Below, piece by piece: positions 57,001 to 64,000 of a stretch of DNA of 64,000 bases. The notes beneath the pieces are model-generated. The model had not been told where the DNA came from. It was given only the letters and a program-made list of their open reading frames with translations, and did no database searches. The translations under genes and the position numbers were made by a program. Source of the DNA: Streptomyces sp. ISL-12 (GTDB taxonomy: Bacteria; Actinomycetota; Actinomycetes; Streptomycetales; Streptomycetaceae); NCBI RefSeq assembly GCF_018614415.1, contig NZ_JAGGOO010000016.1:1-64000 (forward strand), written 5' to 3'. Position 1 is the first letter of the stretch. Each line of letters starts with the position of its first letter.

Positions 57001-57618
57001 ACACTGGTCTTCGCCACCCCGGTCAAGGTCACCGCCGGCACCGCGTACGTCGCCTCGTACCACGCGCCGAACGGCCGGTACGCGGTGGACGGCGGCTACT
57101 TCGCCTCCGCCCACCAGTCCTATCCGCTGACCGCCACCGCCGACACCGCGGCCCACCCCAACGGGCTGTACAAGTACGGCTCCGACCCGGCCTTCCCCAC
57201 CGCCTCCCACGGCTCCGCCACCTACTGGGTGGGCCCCGTCTTCACCGCCGACGACCCGAGCGCCTCGATCGCGGCGGAGGGCTCCGCGGAGCCGACCGCG
57301 ACCACGGTGACGTACACCGCCGACGCGGTGGACCCGCTCACGGTGACCGTGCCGGACGACGCGGGCCCGTCGTCCGTCCGGGCCACCCTGGACGTCCTGT
57401 CCGGCGCCGACGACGAGGCCGCCGCCGAGCAGCTCGGCGTCCGGCCCGTCACCCACTACGACCGGGCCGCCGGCAAGGCGTCCGTCCACCTGACCGCGCC
57501 CCTGCCGGACGGCACCCGGTTCCGGATCACGGTCACGGCCGTGGACGAGGACCGGCGGACGGTCGGCTCCCGGAGCTGGACCCTGACCGCCGACTCCGTC
57601 CGCCGCCCGAAGAACTGA
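54010..57618 (+). CDS. Large secreted protein: N,N-dimethylformamidase-like domain plus two DUF4082 repeats
   Basis: A 1202-residue secreted protein. A signal peptide (VAVVAALIWAVLPQAGAAQA region, residues 1-32) is followed by a domain of about 500 residues like the large subunit of N,N-dimethylformamidase (QIYRLGWYGGDGARLI, SYNRPLDIGGDNGIYGSEF, VYLSSGHDEYWT, FFSGNEVFWQTR). Then come an Ig-like segment (about 555-640), a DUF4082 repeat (about 645-810, CPCTVWP start), a bacterial Ig_5 domain (about 815-914) and a second DUF4082 repeat (about 919-1080, CPCTLWG start), with a C-terminal beta-rich tail. In a polysaccharide locus the DUF4082 modules suggest glycan contact. Whether the first domain has amidase activity is unknown. 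Confidence 0.87.
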   Translation: MNRWSRRIRGVRLAVVAALIWAVLPQAGAAQAAVDPCGADSNPVVCENSKAGTPKSEWFAPNAYGDIKGFSTKESVRAGDTVQFKIQSPVPYQVQIYRLGWYGGDGARLISTEAEASAVHPANYTTEPADCTTKSATGLVDCGNWPVNVTWTVPDDAVSGLYIANLAQTDGDGLMPYPFVVRDDGSTSDIVVQTSDQTWQAYNDYGGQDLYGGAGPAPDGRAYEVSYNRPLDIGGDNGIYGSEFMMLAWLERNGYDVSYLSGVDVSVNGDTLLKKHRVYLSSGHDEYWTQSQYTHVLDARKAGVQQGFFSGNEVFWQTRLTPSIDGTGTDNRTLVCYKMTKMAQNNGIADPSGTWTGTWMDPASTRYGQDYQPPNILTGSMFTVNGYRADAITVPGSYGKNRIWRDTSIADLAAGQTATFPAGTLGYEWDSDIDNSTRPAGAINLSSTTVDIDDGKLRLDWGNTYGNGTATHSLVAFRDQDSGALVFGAGTVQWSWGLTDVPTYHPEDTVVTEDARMQQATVNVLADMGVQPLTLQSNLVTATASTDTTGPAITVAAPVAGATVPALKPVTVKGTATDSGGGVVARVEVSTDDGATWQAATGLTSWTYSWTPATPGPATLKVRAVDDSVNIGTVTTIPVTVGPQTCPCTVWPASAVPGTVNAGDGSAVELGVKFRTTTAGSVTAVRFYKSPANTGTHTGSLWTASGTRLATGTFSNETASGWQQLNFATPVNVKADTTYVASYFAPNGGYSYDAGYFAGQDAGLAPLTAPKSGTHGGNGVYRYTSASAFPSTQSDGSNYWVDVVLDTSTATTVPPTVASTSPTSGATDTPITASVSAVLSASVDPDDLTFTVKDPSGAAVPGTVTVPAADKVTFTPSSQLSLHTTYTASVRASDVWGNAMTEPVTWSFTTSSTPPPVTCPCTLWGPSATPAVTDMTSDTNSVELGTRFTSSADGWITGVTFYKGAGNTGTHTGSLWSDDGTLLAAGTFTGETESGWQTLVFATPVKVTAGTAYVASYHAPNGRYAVDGGYFASAHQSYPLTATADTAAHPNGLYKYGSDPAFPTASHGSATYWVGPVFTADDPSASIAAEGSAEPTATTVTYTADAVDPLTVTVPDDAGPSSVRATLDVLSGADDEAAAEQLGVRPVTHYDRAAGKASVHLTAPLPDGTRFRITVTAVDEDRRTVGSRSWTLTADSVRRPKN

Positions 57619-57632
57619 TTGGCTTCCCCACG

Positions 57633-58679
57633 ATGAGCAGCGTCAGTGTTGTCATTCCCTGCTACAAGTACGGCCACTTCCTCGCCGACTGCGTGAGCAG
57701 CGTCCTCGACGAGCAGGACGGCGTCGACGTCCGGGTGCTCATCATCGACGACGCCTCACCCGACGACTCGGCGGAGACGGCGCGGAAACTGGCCGCCGCC
57801 GACCCGCGGATCGAGGTCCGGGTCCACGAGACCAACAAGGGCCACATCGCCACCTACAACGAGGGCCTCCTGGAGTGGGCCGACGGCGACTACGTGGCCC
57901 TGCTGTCCGCCGACGACCGGCTGGTGCCGGGCGCCCTGGTCCGCGCCGCGGCCCTGCTCGACGCCCACCCGGAGGCCGGGTTCGCCTACGGGCGGCCCCT
58001 GCGCTTCCGGCACGGCGGGCCGCTGCCGAAGGCCCGCACCCACAGCACCGGTTCGGTCGTCTACCCCGGGCGGTGGTGGCTGGAGCGCCGGTTCCGCGAG
58101 GGCACCGGCTGCATCACCTCGCCCGAGGTCGTCGTCCGCACCAGCCTCCAGCGGGCGGTCGGCGGCTACGACCCGGCCCTGCCGCACGCCGGCGACATCG
58201 AGATGTGGATGCGGCTCGCCGCCCACGCCGACGTCGGCTACGTACGCGGCGCGGACCAGGCCTTCTACCGGGTCCACGGCGACAACATGTCCACCACCGA
58301 CTTCGGCGGCCAGCTCGACGACCTGCGCCAGCGGCTGGTCGCCTTCGACTCGGTGCTCGCCAAGTGCGGCGACCGGCTGCCGCACGCCGACCGCCTCGCC
58401 GACCAGGTGCACACCCGCCTCGCCCGCTTCGCCCTGCGCCGCGCCTACCGGGCCTACGACCGGGGACGCACCGGCGTCGTACCGGTCGACGAGTGCGTGG
58501 CCTTCGCCGAGCAGTGCCTGCCGGGCTACCGGGCGCTGCCCGAGTACCGCGCGCTGCGGCTGCGCCGGCGGATCGGCCCGGCGGTGATGCCGTACCTCCA
58601 GCCGCTGGTGTGGTCGGCCGTGGCCGAACGCGGCCGGGAACGGTTGTGGTGGGAGTCGTGGAAGCGGCGCGGAATCTGA
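57633..58679 (+). CDS. Glycosyltransferase family 2 protein
   Basis: The 348-residue GT-A protein starts SVSVVIPCYKYGHFLADCVS and has VLIIDDASPDDSAETA, GHIATYNEGLLEWADGDYVA and LLSADDRLVPGALV (metal-binding DD). The acceptor part has HAGDIEMWMRLAAHADVGYV. The C-terminal 100 residues are basic and helical. It follows the secreted protein by 14 bp and is the last gene of this rightward run before a convergent Wzz-like gene. Confidence 0.93.
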   Translation: MSSVSVVIPCYKYGHFLADCVSSVLDEQDGVDVRVLIIDDASPDDSAETARKLAAADPRIEVRVHETNKGHIATYNEGLLEWADGDYVALLSADDRLVPGALVRAAALLDAHPEAGFAYGRPLRFRHGGPLPKARTHSTGSVVYPGRWWLERRFREGTGCITSPEVVVRTSLQRAVGGYDPALPHAGDIEMWMRLAAHADVGYVRGADQAFYRVHGDNMSTTDFGGQLDDLRQRLVAFDSVLAKCGDRLPHADRLADQVHTRLARFALRRAYRAYDRGRTGVVPVDECVAFAEQCLPGYRALPEYRALRLRRRIGPAVMPYLQPLVWSAVAERGRERLWWESWKRRGI

Positions 58680-58708
58680 TGGGACGCCAGTACCACCCGG
58701 TGTGCGTC

Positions 58709-59374
58709 TCAGTGGGCCGTGGCCACCGGAGCGGCGTGCGGGCGGCGGCCGTGCGCGGCGGCCGGCCGGCGGCCCGCCAGCAGGCGGTCCAGCCACAGCG
58801 CGCCGAGCACCCCGCCGGCCGTGCCCAGCAGGGCCGTGCCCGCCAGGCCGCGGACCCTGTCACCCTGGACCGGGGCGGCGCTCGGGGACGTCAGCACGGA
58901 CGGGGTGATCCGCGCCCCGGCCGGAACGCCCTGCGCGGTCTGGAGCCGTTCGACATGGGCGCCGTACACGTCGATGACGCGGCGCACCGTCGCCACCGCG
59001 GTGTCCCGGTCCGACGCCTGCGACTGCACCTGCAGGGACGGGATCAGATACTGGGGCATCGCGCTGGTGCCGCTGTTGCGCGGCACCAGCTGGTAGTCCC
59101 CCCGGACGCCCGCCGCCCGCAACTCGTCCTTCCCGGACGGGGAGCGCAGCTGCCGGACGACCGCGTAGGAGACCGCGGCGAGCGGCGGCTGGAGATTGGT
59201 GAGCTGGTTGGGCTGGTTCCGGGTCACCGGCGGCTTGAGGACGACCACCGCGGACCCCGTGTACCGGGGCTCGGGGCGGACCACCTGGTAGGCCCCGGCG
59301 GCCGTCAGCAGCAGCGCCACCACCACGACGTACCAGCGGCGCAGCAGCGCGTCGGCGACGTTCCCAGGCGACAT
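58709..59374 (-). CDS. Wzz-like chain-length determinant/capsular polysaccharide protein
   Basis: The 221-residue product has a first span (RRWYVVVVALLLTAAGAYQVV, residues about 12-31), an extracytoplasmic region with RYTGSAVVVLKPPVTRN, SYAVVRQLRSPSGKDEL and SDRDTAVATVRRVIDVYGA, and a second span (LAGTALLGTAGGVLGALWL, about 178-197) with a short basic tail. This two-span form with no tyrosine kinase domain is the Wzz/YveK-type length regulator. The GGAAGGAA site sets the start. It is divergent from the Wzz-Wzy fusion, and the two share a 74-bp promoter region. Confidence 0.86.
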   Translation of the reverse strand: MSPGNVADALLRRWYVVVVALLLTAAGAYQVVRPEPRYTGSAVVVLKPPVTRNQPNQLTNLQPPLAAVSYAVVRQLRSPSGKDELRAAGVRGDYQLVPRNSGTSAMPQYLIPSLQVQSQASDRDTAVATVRRVIDVYGAHVERLQTAQGVPAGARITPSVLTSPSAAPVQGDRVRGLAGTALLGTAGGVLGALWLDRLLAGRRPAAAHGRRPHAAPVATAH

Positions 59375-59448
59375 CACGCATTCCTTCCGTCCCTCCCGAT
59401 ACTGGCAGGGCGCGCCGGGCGACGCCACCGGATCGAGGGGGACGGTAC

Positions 59449-61464
59449 GTGAGCCTTGGCGAGATATGGGCCATTCTGCGCAGGCGGTGGTACTTCATGG
59501 TGCCGCTCACCCTGCTCAGTCTGCTCGGCGGCACCTACCTGTACGCGACCGTCCCCGTCTCCTACCAGTCGCAGAGTTCGGTCGCGCTCCTCGACTCCTC
59601 GGCCGTGGCCCGGCTGGCCCCCACCTTCGGCAACCCCATCTCGAACGCGGGCGGTTCGCTCATCGTCACGGCCGACGTCCTGATCAGGACCCTCGAATCC
59701 GGCGACGCCGCGAAGGAGTTGTACAGCCGGGGCGTCACCGACCCCTACACGGCCGGGTTCGCCCCGGGCAGCGAGAGCCCGCTGCTCCAGCTCAGCGTCA
59801 CCGGAACCGACCGCGAGAAGGTACTCAAGGAGACCGACACCCTGACCGCCTTCGCCGGTGAGCAGCTCACCGCCCTCCAGGAGGCCGCCGAGGTCCCGCC
59901 CGCCTACCTGGTGGAGACCGCGCCCGTCGTCCTCCCGCAGACCCCGGTGGCACAGTCGAAGAGCCGCTACCAGGGCGTCGCGGCCGTGGTCATCCTCGGT
60001 GTCGTCAGCGCGTTCCTGCTGTCGATCCTGATGGAAGGCGTCGCGGTGGTACGCCGCCGCCCGCCGGCCGCCCCGCGACCGCACCGGCCGCGCGCCCCGA
60101 AGCGGGTCCGGGCCGGGCCGCTCGGCCGCCGGGTCGACGCCACCGCGATCCTCACCGTCTACCTGGTGCTGGCCTTCTTCGTCCCGTCCAACCTGGCGCT
60201 GCCCGCCCTCGGCGGCGTCGGCACCCCCGCCAACGTCTTCGCCCTGCTCGGGCTGTTGTGGTACCTCGCGACCTGGCTGGGCGGCCGGATCCTGCCCGCG
60301 CCGGGCACCCGGCCCGTACGGATCGTGATGTGCCTGCTGGGCCTGGCCGTCCTCGCCGCCTACCTCGCCAACAGTCTGCGCGGCAGCTCCCACCAGGAGG
60401 TCCTGGGAGCCGACCGCGGCCTCATCGGCTTCCTGGTGTGGGTCGCCCTGGTCGTCCTGGTCTCCGCGGGAGTGCGGGAACGCGGCCGGCTCGACGTACT
60501 GATGCGCCGCATGGTCGTCATGGGGTCCGTGGTCGCCGCGATCGGCTTCTACGACTTCTTCGCCGCCACCAACGTCGCCGACTCCATCCACATCCCCGGC
60601 CTGCGGACCAGCGTCGCCCAGGTCTCCGTCATGGACCGCGGCTCCTTCACCCGGCCCCGGTCCACCACCGCCCAGCCGCTGGAGTTCGGCGGCATGCTGG
60701 CGATCCTCCTGCCCTTCGCGATCCAGCAGGCCTTCGACCCGGTCCGCCGCCACCTGCCCGCCCTGCGCCGCTGGGGACCGGTGCTGCTCATCGGCGGCGC
60801 GCTGCCCCTGACGGTGTCGCGGACCTCCGTCCTCGGCCTGCTGCTGGTCGCCCTCGTGATGGTGCCCCGCTGGAAGCCGGCCCGCCGCTGGGCCGCCATC
60901 GGGATCATGGCGGCCTCCGTCGCCGTCTTCAAGGTGCTCGTGCCCGGACTCATCGGCACCATCACGGAGCTGTTCGCCTCCTTCCTGTCCAACTCCGACA
61001 GCAGCACCCAGGCCCGGACCGTCAAGTACAGCGCGATCGTGCCCTATCTGAAGGAACACCCGCTGTTCGGCCGGGGCTTCGGCACCTTCACCCCGGACCT
61101 GTACTTCTTCACCGACAACCAGTACATGCTGACCGCCGCCGAGACGGGACTGCTCGGGGTCGTCGCCCTGTTCGCGCTGTTCCTCGCCGGCATCCACCAC
61201 GGAGGCGCCGTGCGGCGGCTGGCCCGCACCGACAGCGACCGCGAACTGGGGCAGGCGTTCTTCGCCTCGGCGCTGGTCGCCCTCGTCATCAGCGCCACCT
61301 TCGACTCGCTCAGCTTCCCGATGTTCGCCGGCATCTTCTTCCTGACCCTGGGCGCGGGAAGCAGCTACCTGGGGTTCGTCCGGCGCGAGGCCGCCGGCCC
61401 CGGGCCCCGCAAGGCCGCAGAGACCGAAGTGACCGAGCTTCCCCGACCCGCGGAGTCCCGATGA
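59449..61464 (+). CDS. Fusion of Wzz-like chain-length regulator and Wzy/O-antigen-ligase-type polymerase
   Basis: The 671-residue protein has a Wzz-like front (residues 1-205): a first span in RRRWYFMVPLTLLSLLGG, a periplasmic-type part with SYQSQSSVALLDSSAVARL and LLQLSVTGTDREKVLKETDT, and a second span in YQGVAAVVILGVVSAFLLSI. From about 225 to 650 it has some eleven spans, with the ligase/polymerase loop holding RPRSTTAQPLEFGGMLAILL, LTVSRTSVLG and YLKEHPLFGRGFGTF, which match the Wzy_C domain. Separate genes usually carry these roles. The start is GTG 59449. It overlaps the following glycosyltransferase gene as ATGA. Confidence 0.88.
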   Translation: MSLGEIWAILRRRWYFMVPLTLLSLLGGTYLYATVPVSYQSQSSVALLDSSAVARLAPTFGNPISNAGGSLIVTADVLIRTLESGDAAKELYSRGVTDPYTAGFAPGSESPLLQLSVTGTDREKVLKETDTLTAFAGEQLTALQEAAEVPPAYLVETAPVVLPQTPVAQSKSRYQGVAAVVILGVVSAFLLSILMEGVAVVRRRPPAAPRPHRPRAPKRVRAGPLGRRVDATAILTVYLVLAFFVPSNLALPALGGVGTPANVFALLGLLWYLATWLGGRILPAPGTRPVRIVMCLLGLAVLAAYLANSLRGSSHQEVLGADRGLIGFLVWVALVVLVSAGVRERGRLDVLMRRMVVMGSVVAAIGFYDFFAATNVADSIHIPGLRTSVAQVSVMDRGSFTRPRSTTAQPLEFGGMLAILLPFAIQQAFDPVRRHLPALRRWGPVLLIGGALPLTVSRTSVLGLLLVALVMVPRWKPARRWAAIGIMAASVAVFKVLVPGLIGTITELFASFLSNSDSSTQARTVKYSAIVPYLKEHPLFGRGFGTFTPDLYFFTDNQYMLTAAETGLLGVVALFALFLAGIHHGGAVRRLARTDSDRELGQAFFASALVALVISATFDSLSFPMFAGIFFLTLGAGSSYLGFVRREAAGPGPRKAAETEVTELPRPAESR

Positions 61465-62360
61465 GCACCGTCGCCGTCATCGTCGTCACCTGGAACAGCG
61501 CCCCGGTGCTCCCCGGGTTCCTCGCCGCGCTGGAGGACGGCATGGCCGGACTCGACTGGCGGCTGGTCGTCGCCGACAACGACTCCGCCGACGACACCGT
61601 CGAGGTCCTGCGGACGCTGGCCCCCGCCGCCACCGTCGTGCGGACCGGCCGCAACGCCGGGTACGCCGCCGGCATCAACGCGGCCGTGGCCGCCGCCGGT
61701 GACTTCGGCACCGCCCTCGTCTGCAACCCGGACGTCCGCATGCGGCAGGGCTGCGCGAAACGGCTCGTGGACCGCCTCGGGGACGGCACCGGGATCGCCG
61801 TCCCCCTGCTGTACGAGGAGGGCCGGGACACGCCCCACCACTCGCTGCGCCGCGAGTCCAGCGTGACCCGGGCCCTGGGCGAGGCCCTCATCGGCAACCG
61901 CAGGGCCGGGCGGTTCCCGGGGCTGAGCGAGATCGTCACCGACCCGGCCGCCTACCGCCGGCCCACCCGCGCCGACTGGGCCACCGGCGCGCTGATGGCC
62001 GTATCGGCGGACTGCCGGGCCGCCTGCGGCGCGTGGGACGAGTCGTTCTTCCTCTACTCGGAGGAGACCGAGTACTGCCTGCGTGCCCGGGACCTGGGAT
62101 ACGCCACGCGGCTGGAGCCGACCGCCGAGGCGGTGCACCTGGGCGGCGACTCCCGGGTGTCGCCCCGGCTGTGGACCCTGCTCACCCTCAACCGGGTACG
62201 GCTGTACGGGCGGCGCAACGGGCCCCTCGCCACGGCCTGCTTCCGGGCCGCCGTGTTCCTGCGCGAGGCGTCCCGGGCCGCCCTCGGCCGCGAGGCCAGC
62301 CGCGCCGCCGCCGCGGCCCTGCTGCGGCCGGGCGCGCTGAAGGCCACACCCGGACCGTGA
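61461..62360 (+). CDS. Glycosyltransferase family 2 protein (rhamnosyltransferase-like)
   Basis: The 299-residue product begins STVAVIVVTWNSAPVLPGFL, with VVADNDSADDTVEVLRTL, GRNAGYAAGINAAVAAA, the donor-site VCNPDVRM and the late ADWATGALMAVSADC then FFLYSEETEYCLRARDLG, the signature of rhamnosyltransferase-like GT2 proteins such as WbbL. Start overlaps the polymerase stop. It would build the repeat unit on the lipid carrier at the inner membrane face. Its stop is three bases from the convergent glycosyltransferase stop. Confidence 0.93.
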   Translation: MSTVAVIVVTWNSAPVLPGFLAALEDGMAGLDWRLVVADNDSADDTVEVLRTLAPAATVVRTGRNAGYAAGINAAVAAAGDFGTALVCNPDVRMRQGCAKRLVDRLGDGTGIAVPLLYEEGRDTPHHSLRRESSVTRALGEALIGNRRAGRFPGLSEIVTDPAAYRRPTRADWATGALMAVSADCRAACGAWDESFFLYSEETEYCLRARDLGYATRLEPTAEAVHLGGDSRVSPRLWTLLTLNRVRLYGRRNGPLATACFRAAVFLREASRAALGREASRAAAAALLRPGALKATPGP

Positions 62361-62363
62361 CGC

Positions 62364-63155
62364 TCACCCGGACCACGTCGTGTAGAAGCTGCCCGGGTTC
62401 ACCAGGTACCGCACCGTGGGGTGCGGCACGTGGCGCACCCGGTGCCCCCGGCCGTACCGGCGGATCAGCTCCCAGTCCTCGCGCGGCAGCACCCGCGGTG
62501 TCCGGCGCAGCCGGCTGAAGTGCAGGGAGCCGTCGCGCCGGGCGACGAACGCGTTGGTGTCGAGGAAGGACTCCCGGGCCGCCCGGCGCCGGTCGAACGG
62601 CACGGACAGCACGTCCCGTTCGGTGCCGTCCGGCAGGACCCGGCGCAGCGCCGTGTACACGCCGTCGGGCCCGCCGGGCGCCTCCAGCACGGCCAGCGCC
62701 CGCTCCAGGTGGTCGGGCTCCCACAGGTTGTCGTCGTCCAGGAACGCCACGTACCGCGACCGCGTCAGCCGGATGCCCACGTTGCGCACCACCCCGGCCA
62801 CCCCGGTGTTGCGGGACAGCGACACGGCGAACAGCCGGGGGTCGTCGGGCAGCTCCGGGAGCCCGGCACCGTCGTCCACCACGACGACGACCTGGTCCCG
62901 CGCGGTCTGCGCCAGCGCCGAACGGACCGCCGCCCGCAGTTGCTCGGGCCGCCGGTGGGTGGCGATGACCGTCGCCACCAGGGCGGCCGGCGGGGGAGCG
63001 AGGGCCGCCGCCAGCCGACGGGTCTCGGCGTTCTCCAGCCGGCGCAGACGCAGCGCGGAGGGCAGCAGCAGGACCTTGTTGCGCAGCTCGAACAGGACGA
63101 TCCAGCCGAAGGCGTGCTTGAGCAGCTCCCACGGGGCGCGGACGATACGTCGCAT
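62364..63155 (-). CDS. Glycosyltransferase family 2 protein
   Basis: The 263-residue product has VATVIATHRRPEQLRAAVRS, VVVVDDGAGLPELPDDPRLF, TGVAGVVRNVGIRLTRSRYV and FLDDDNLWEPDHLERAL, where DDD is the metal site. It starts MRRIVRAPWELLKHAFGWIV, so an amphipathic or membrane-touching helix precedes the GT domain. The GGAAGAGG site is nine bases before the ATG. It lies 11 bp after the stop of the broken beta-helix gene in the same direction, so the two were one operon. Confidence 0.9.
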   Translation of the reverse strand: MRRIVRAPWELLKHAFGWIVLFELRNKVLLLPSALRLRRLENAETRRLAAALAPPPAALVATVIATHRRPEQLRAAVRSALAQTARDQVVVVVDDGAGLPELPDDPRLFAVSLSRNTGVAGVVRNVGIRLTRSRYVAFLDDDNLWEPDHLERALAVLEAPGGPDGVYTALRRVLPDGTERDVLSVPFDRRRAARESFLDTNAFVARRDGSLHFSRLRRTPRVLPREDWELIRRYGRGHRVRHVPHPTVRYLVNPGSFYTTWSG

Positions 63156-63166
63156 GATCCTCTTCC

Positions 63167-64000
63167 TCAGCCGGCCGGCTCGGGGACGACCGGGGTACCG
63201 TCGGAGAACCGGTTCCCGCGCCAGACGTTGCCCGCGCCGCCCGCGTTCCAGGCGGTGACCGGTCCGTAGAAGCCGCTGTTCGGGTGGTAGCGGGTCGAGA
63301 AGACGTTGTCGGTGACCCTGATGCCGGTGGCACCCTCGCCGCCCCCGTACAGGGCGTACGCCCCGCCCGCCAGGAGGTTGCCGTCGATCACCGTGTCGGA
63401 GACCCGGCCGGTGTCGGCGAAGGCCCACGGCGGCCGACGCCCCGCGGTCCACGGGCGCGGGGTTGAGCAGGGTGTTGTGCCGGATCACCAGCTCGCCGTC
63501 GTTGCCGCCGCCGCTGATCACCGCGTCGAGGTGCTGCCACTCGCCGCCGTTGTTGCGGAAGGCGACGAGATCGTGGACGTAGCTGTCATGGATGTGCCCC
63601 TGCCCCATGGACAGGGCGTTGCCGAACACCGAGATGTCGCACCAGCCGACCTCGACGGAGCTGGTGCCCATGTTGGACACGGCGTAGTTCACCCCGCCGT
63701 TGTCGGGGCCCTCGCCGGGGACCGCGGTGATGGTGCTGTGCAGGATCCGCAGCCCGTGGTGGCCGGGGCGCAGGTTGACGCCCCACCAGTTGGCGGAGGT
63801 GATCCGGGAGTCGACGATGGTGACGTCGTCCGCGTAGATGTCGAGCGAACCGGTGATGTCCTGCCCCTTGATGACCGCCCCGTCGGTCCGCACGCTCAGG
63901 TCGCCCGTGGACTTCGGCGTGAGCCGGACCCGGGGGCCGGTGCTGCGGGCGTCGGGGAACGCGGCCTCGACGGGTGCCGCCGAGGTGGCGGGCGGGGGGA
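63167..64000 (-). pseudogene. Right-handed beta-helix (pectate lyase-like) protein, frameshifted and cut by the window edge
   Basis: The frame enters from the right edge (PATSAAPVEAAFPDARSTG) and encodes beta-helix rungs: VRTDGAVIKGQDITGSLDIY, DDVTIVDSRITSANWWGVNL, HIHDSYVHDLVAFRNNGGEW and VIRHNTLLNPAPVDRGASAA. Just after GASAAVGL, near 63421-63424, the family pattern moves to another frame: FADTGRVSDTVIDGNLLAGG, AYALYGGGEGATGIRVTDNV, then a stop at 63167. Loss of two bases (a GGCCTCTTC to GGCCTTC change) restores it. The protein would act outside the cell on a polysaccharide. A sequencing error cannot be excluded. Confidence 0.82.

Overview
The window is very GC-rich actinomycete DNA with strong third-position G/C bias, GTG and TTG starts, many ATGA or TGATG overlaps between neighbouring genes, and families typical of Streptomyces (MbtH, DUF3093, DUF2690, bacterial GPP34, ANTAR regulators, DmdR/IdeR-type iron boxes). 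A Streptomyces or close relative chromosome is the best reading; no tRNA, rRNA, CRISPR array or phage module was seen.

Layout. (1) 1-15.0 kb: the 3' part of a large NRPS gene whose order in the window is A(Ser)-T-C-A(hydroxyornithine code)-N-methyltransferase-T-C-A(Ser)-T-C-A(unassigned)-T-E, then an MbtH protein, a terminator, and a convergent iron-siderophore-binding lipoprotein preceded by an iron box. This looks like the end of a hydroxamate peptide siderophore cluster. (2) 15.1-23.3 kb: small accessory genes: a repeat tract, a LysR/tautomerase divergent pair with a palindromic operator candidate, a GNAT enzyme, DUF3093, a STAS-like protein, a glutamate-cysteine ligase-type enzyme, an inositol monophosphatase-family enzyme, an AhpD-like protein and a pirin. 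(3) 23.3-27.5 kb: a decay zone with an MBL-fold hydrolase fragment, a tautomerase broken by a stop codon, an intact nitronate monooxygenase, an ANTAR-GAF regulator and an IS5-type transposase remnant. (4) 27.5-36.2 kb: an alpha/beta hydrolase and TetR divergent pair, GPP34, DUF2690, a secreted tannase-like esterase, a lactonase-like lipoprotein and a Baeyer-Villiger monooxygenase, with three clear palindromic operators. (5) 36.2-43.6 kb: a NarL-type two-component pair and an MMPL exporter that share a near-identical palindrome, then an iron-box-controlled siderophore uptake operon whose binding-protein gene is frameshifted. (6) 43.7-46.9 kb: a leftward set (glycosyltransferase, MFS, beta-propeller protein). 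(7) 47.3-64.0 kb: a cell-surface polysaccharide locus: initiating phosphoglycosyltransferase, nucleotide-sugar modification genes (Gfo/Idh, SDR, two DegT aminotransferases, NeuD-type acyltransferase), a large secreted DMF-ase-like/DUF4082 protein, glycosyltransferases, a Wzz-like protein, a Wzz-Wzy fusion, and a frameshifted beta-helix protein that runs off the right edge.

How the genes work together. Two iron-box sites and two siderophore-binding proteins tie the left end and the 40-43 kb operon to the same iron-starvation regulon. One binding protein is broken by a one-base shift, so uptake through the second permease pair may depend on another binding protein. The 47-64 kb genes form a plausible chain from a lipid-linked first sugar, through modified amino sugars, to polymerisation, export-length control and an extracellular modifying protein. 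Broken genes (five) are concentrated near 23-27 kb, 41 kb and the right edge.
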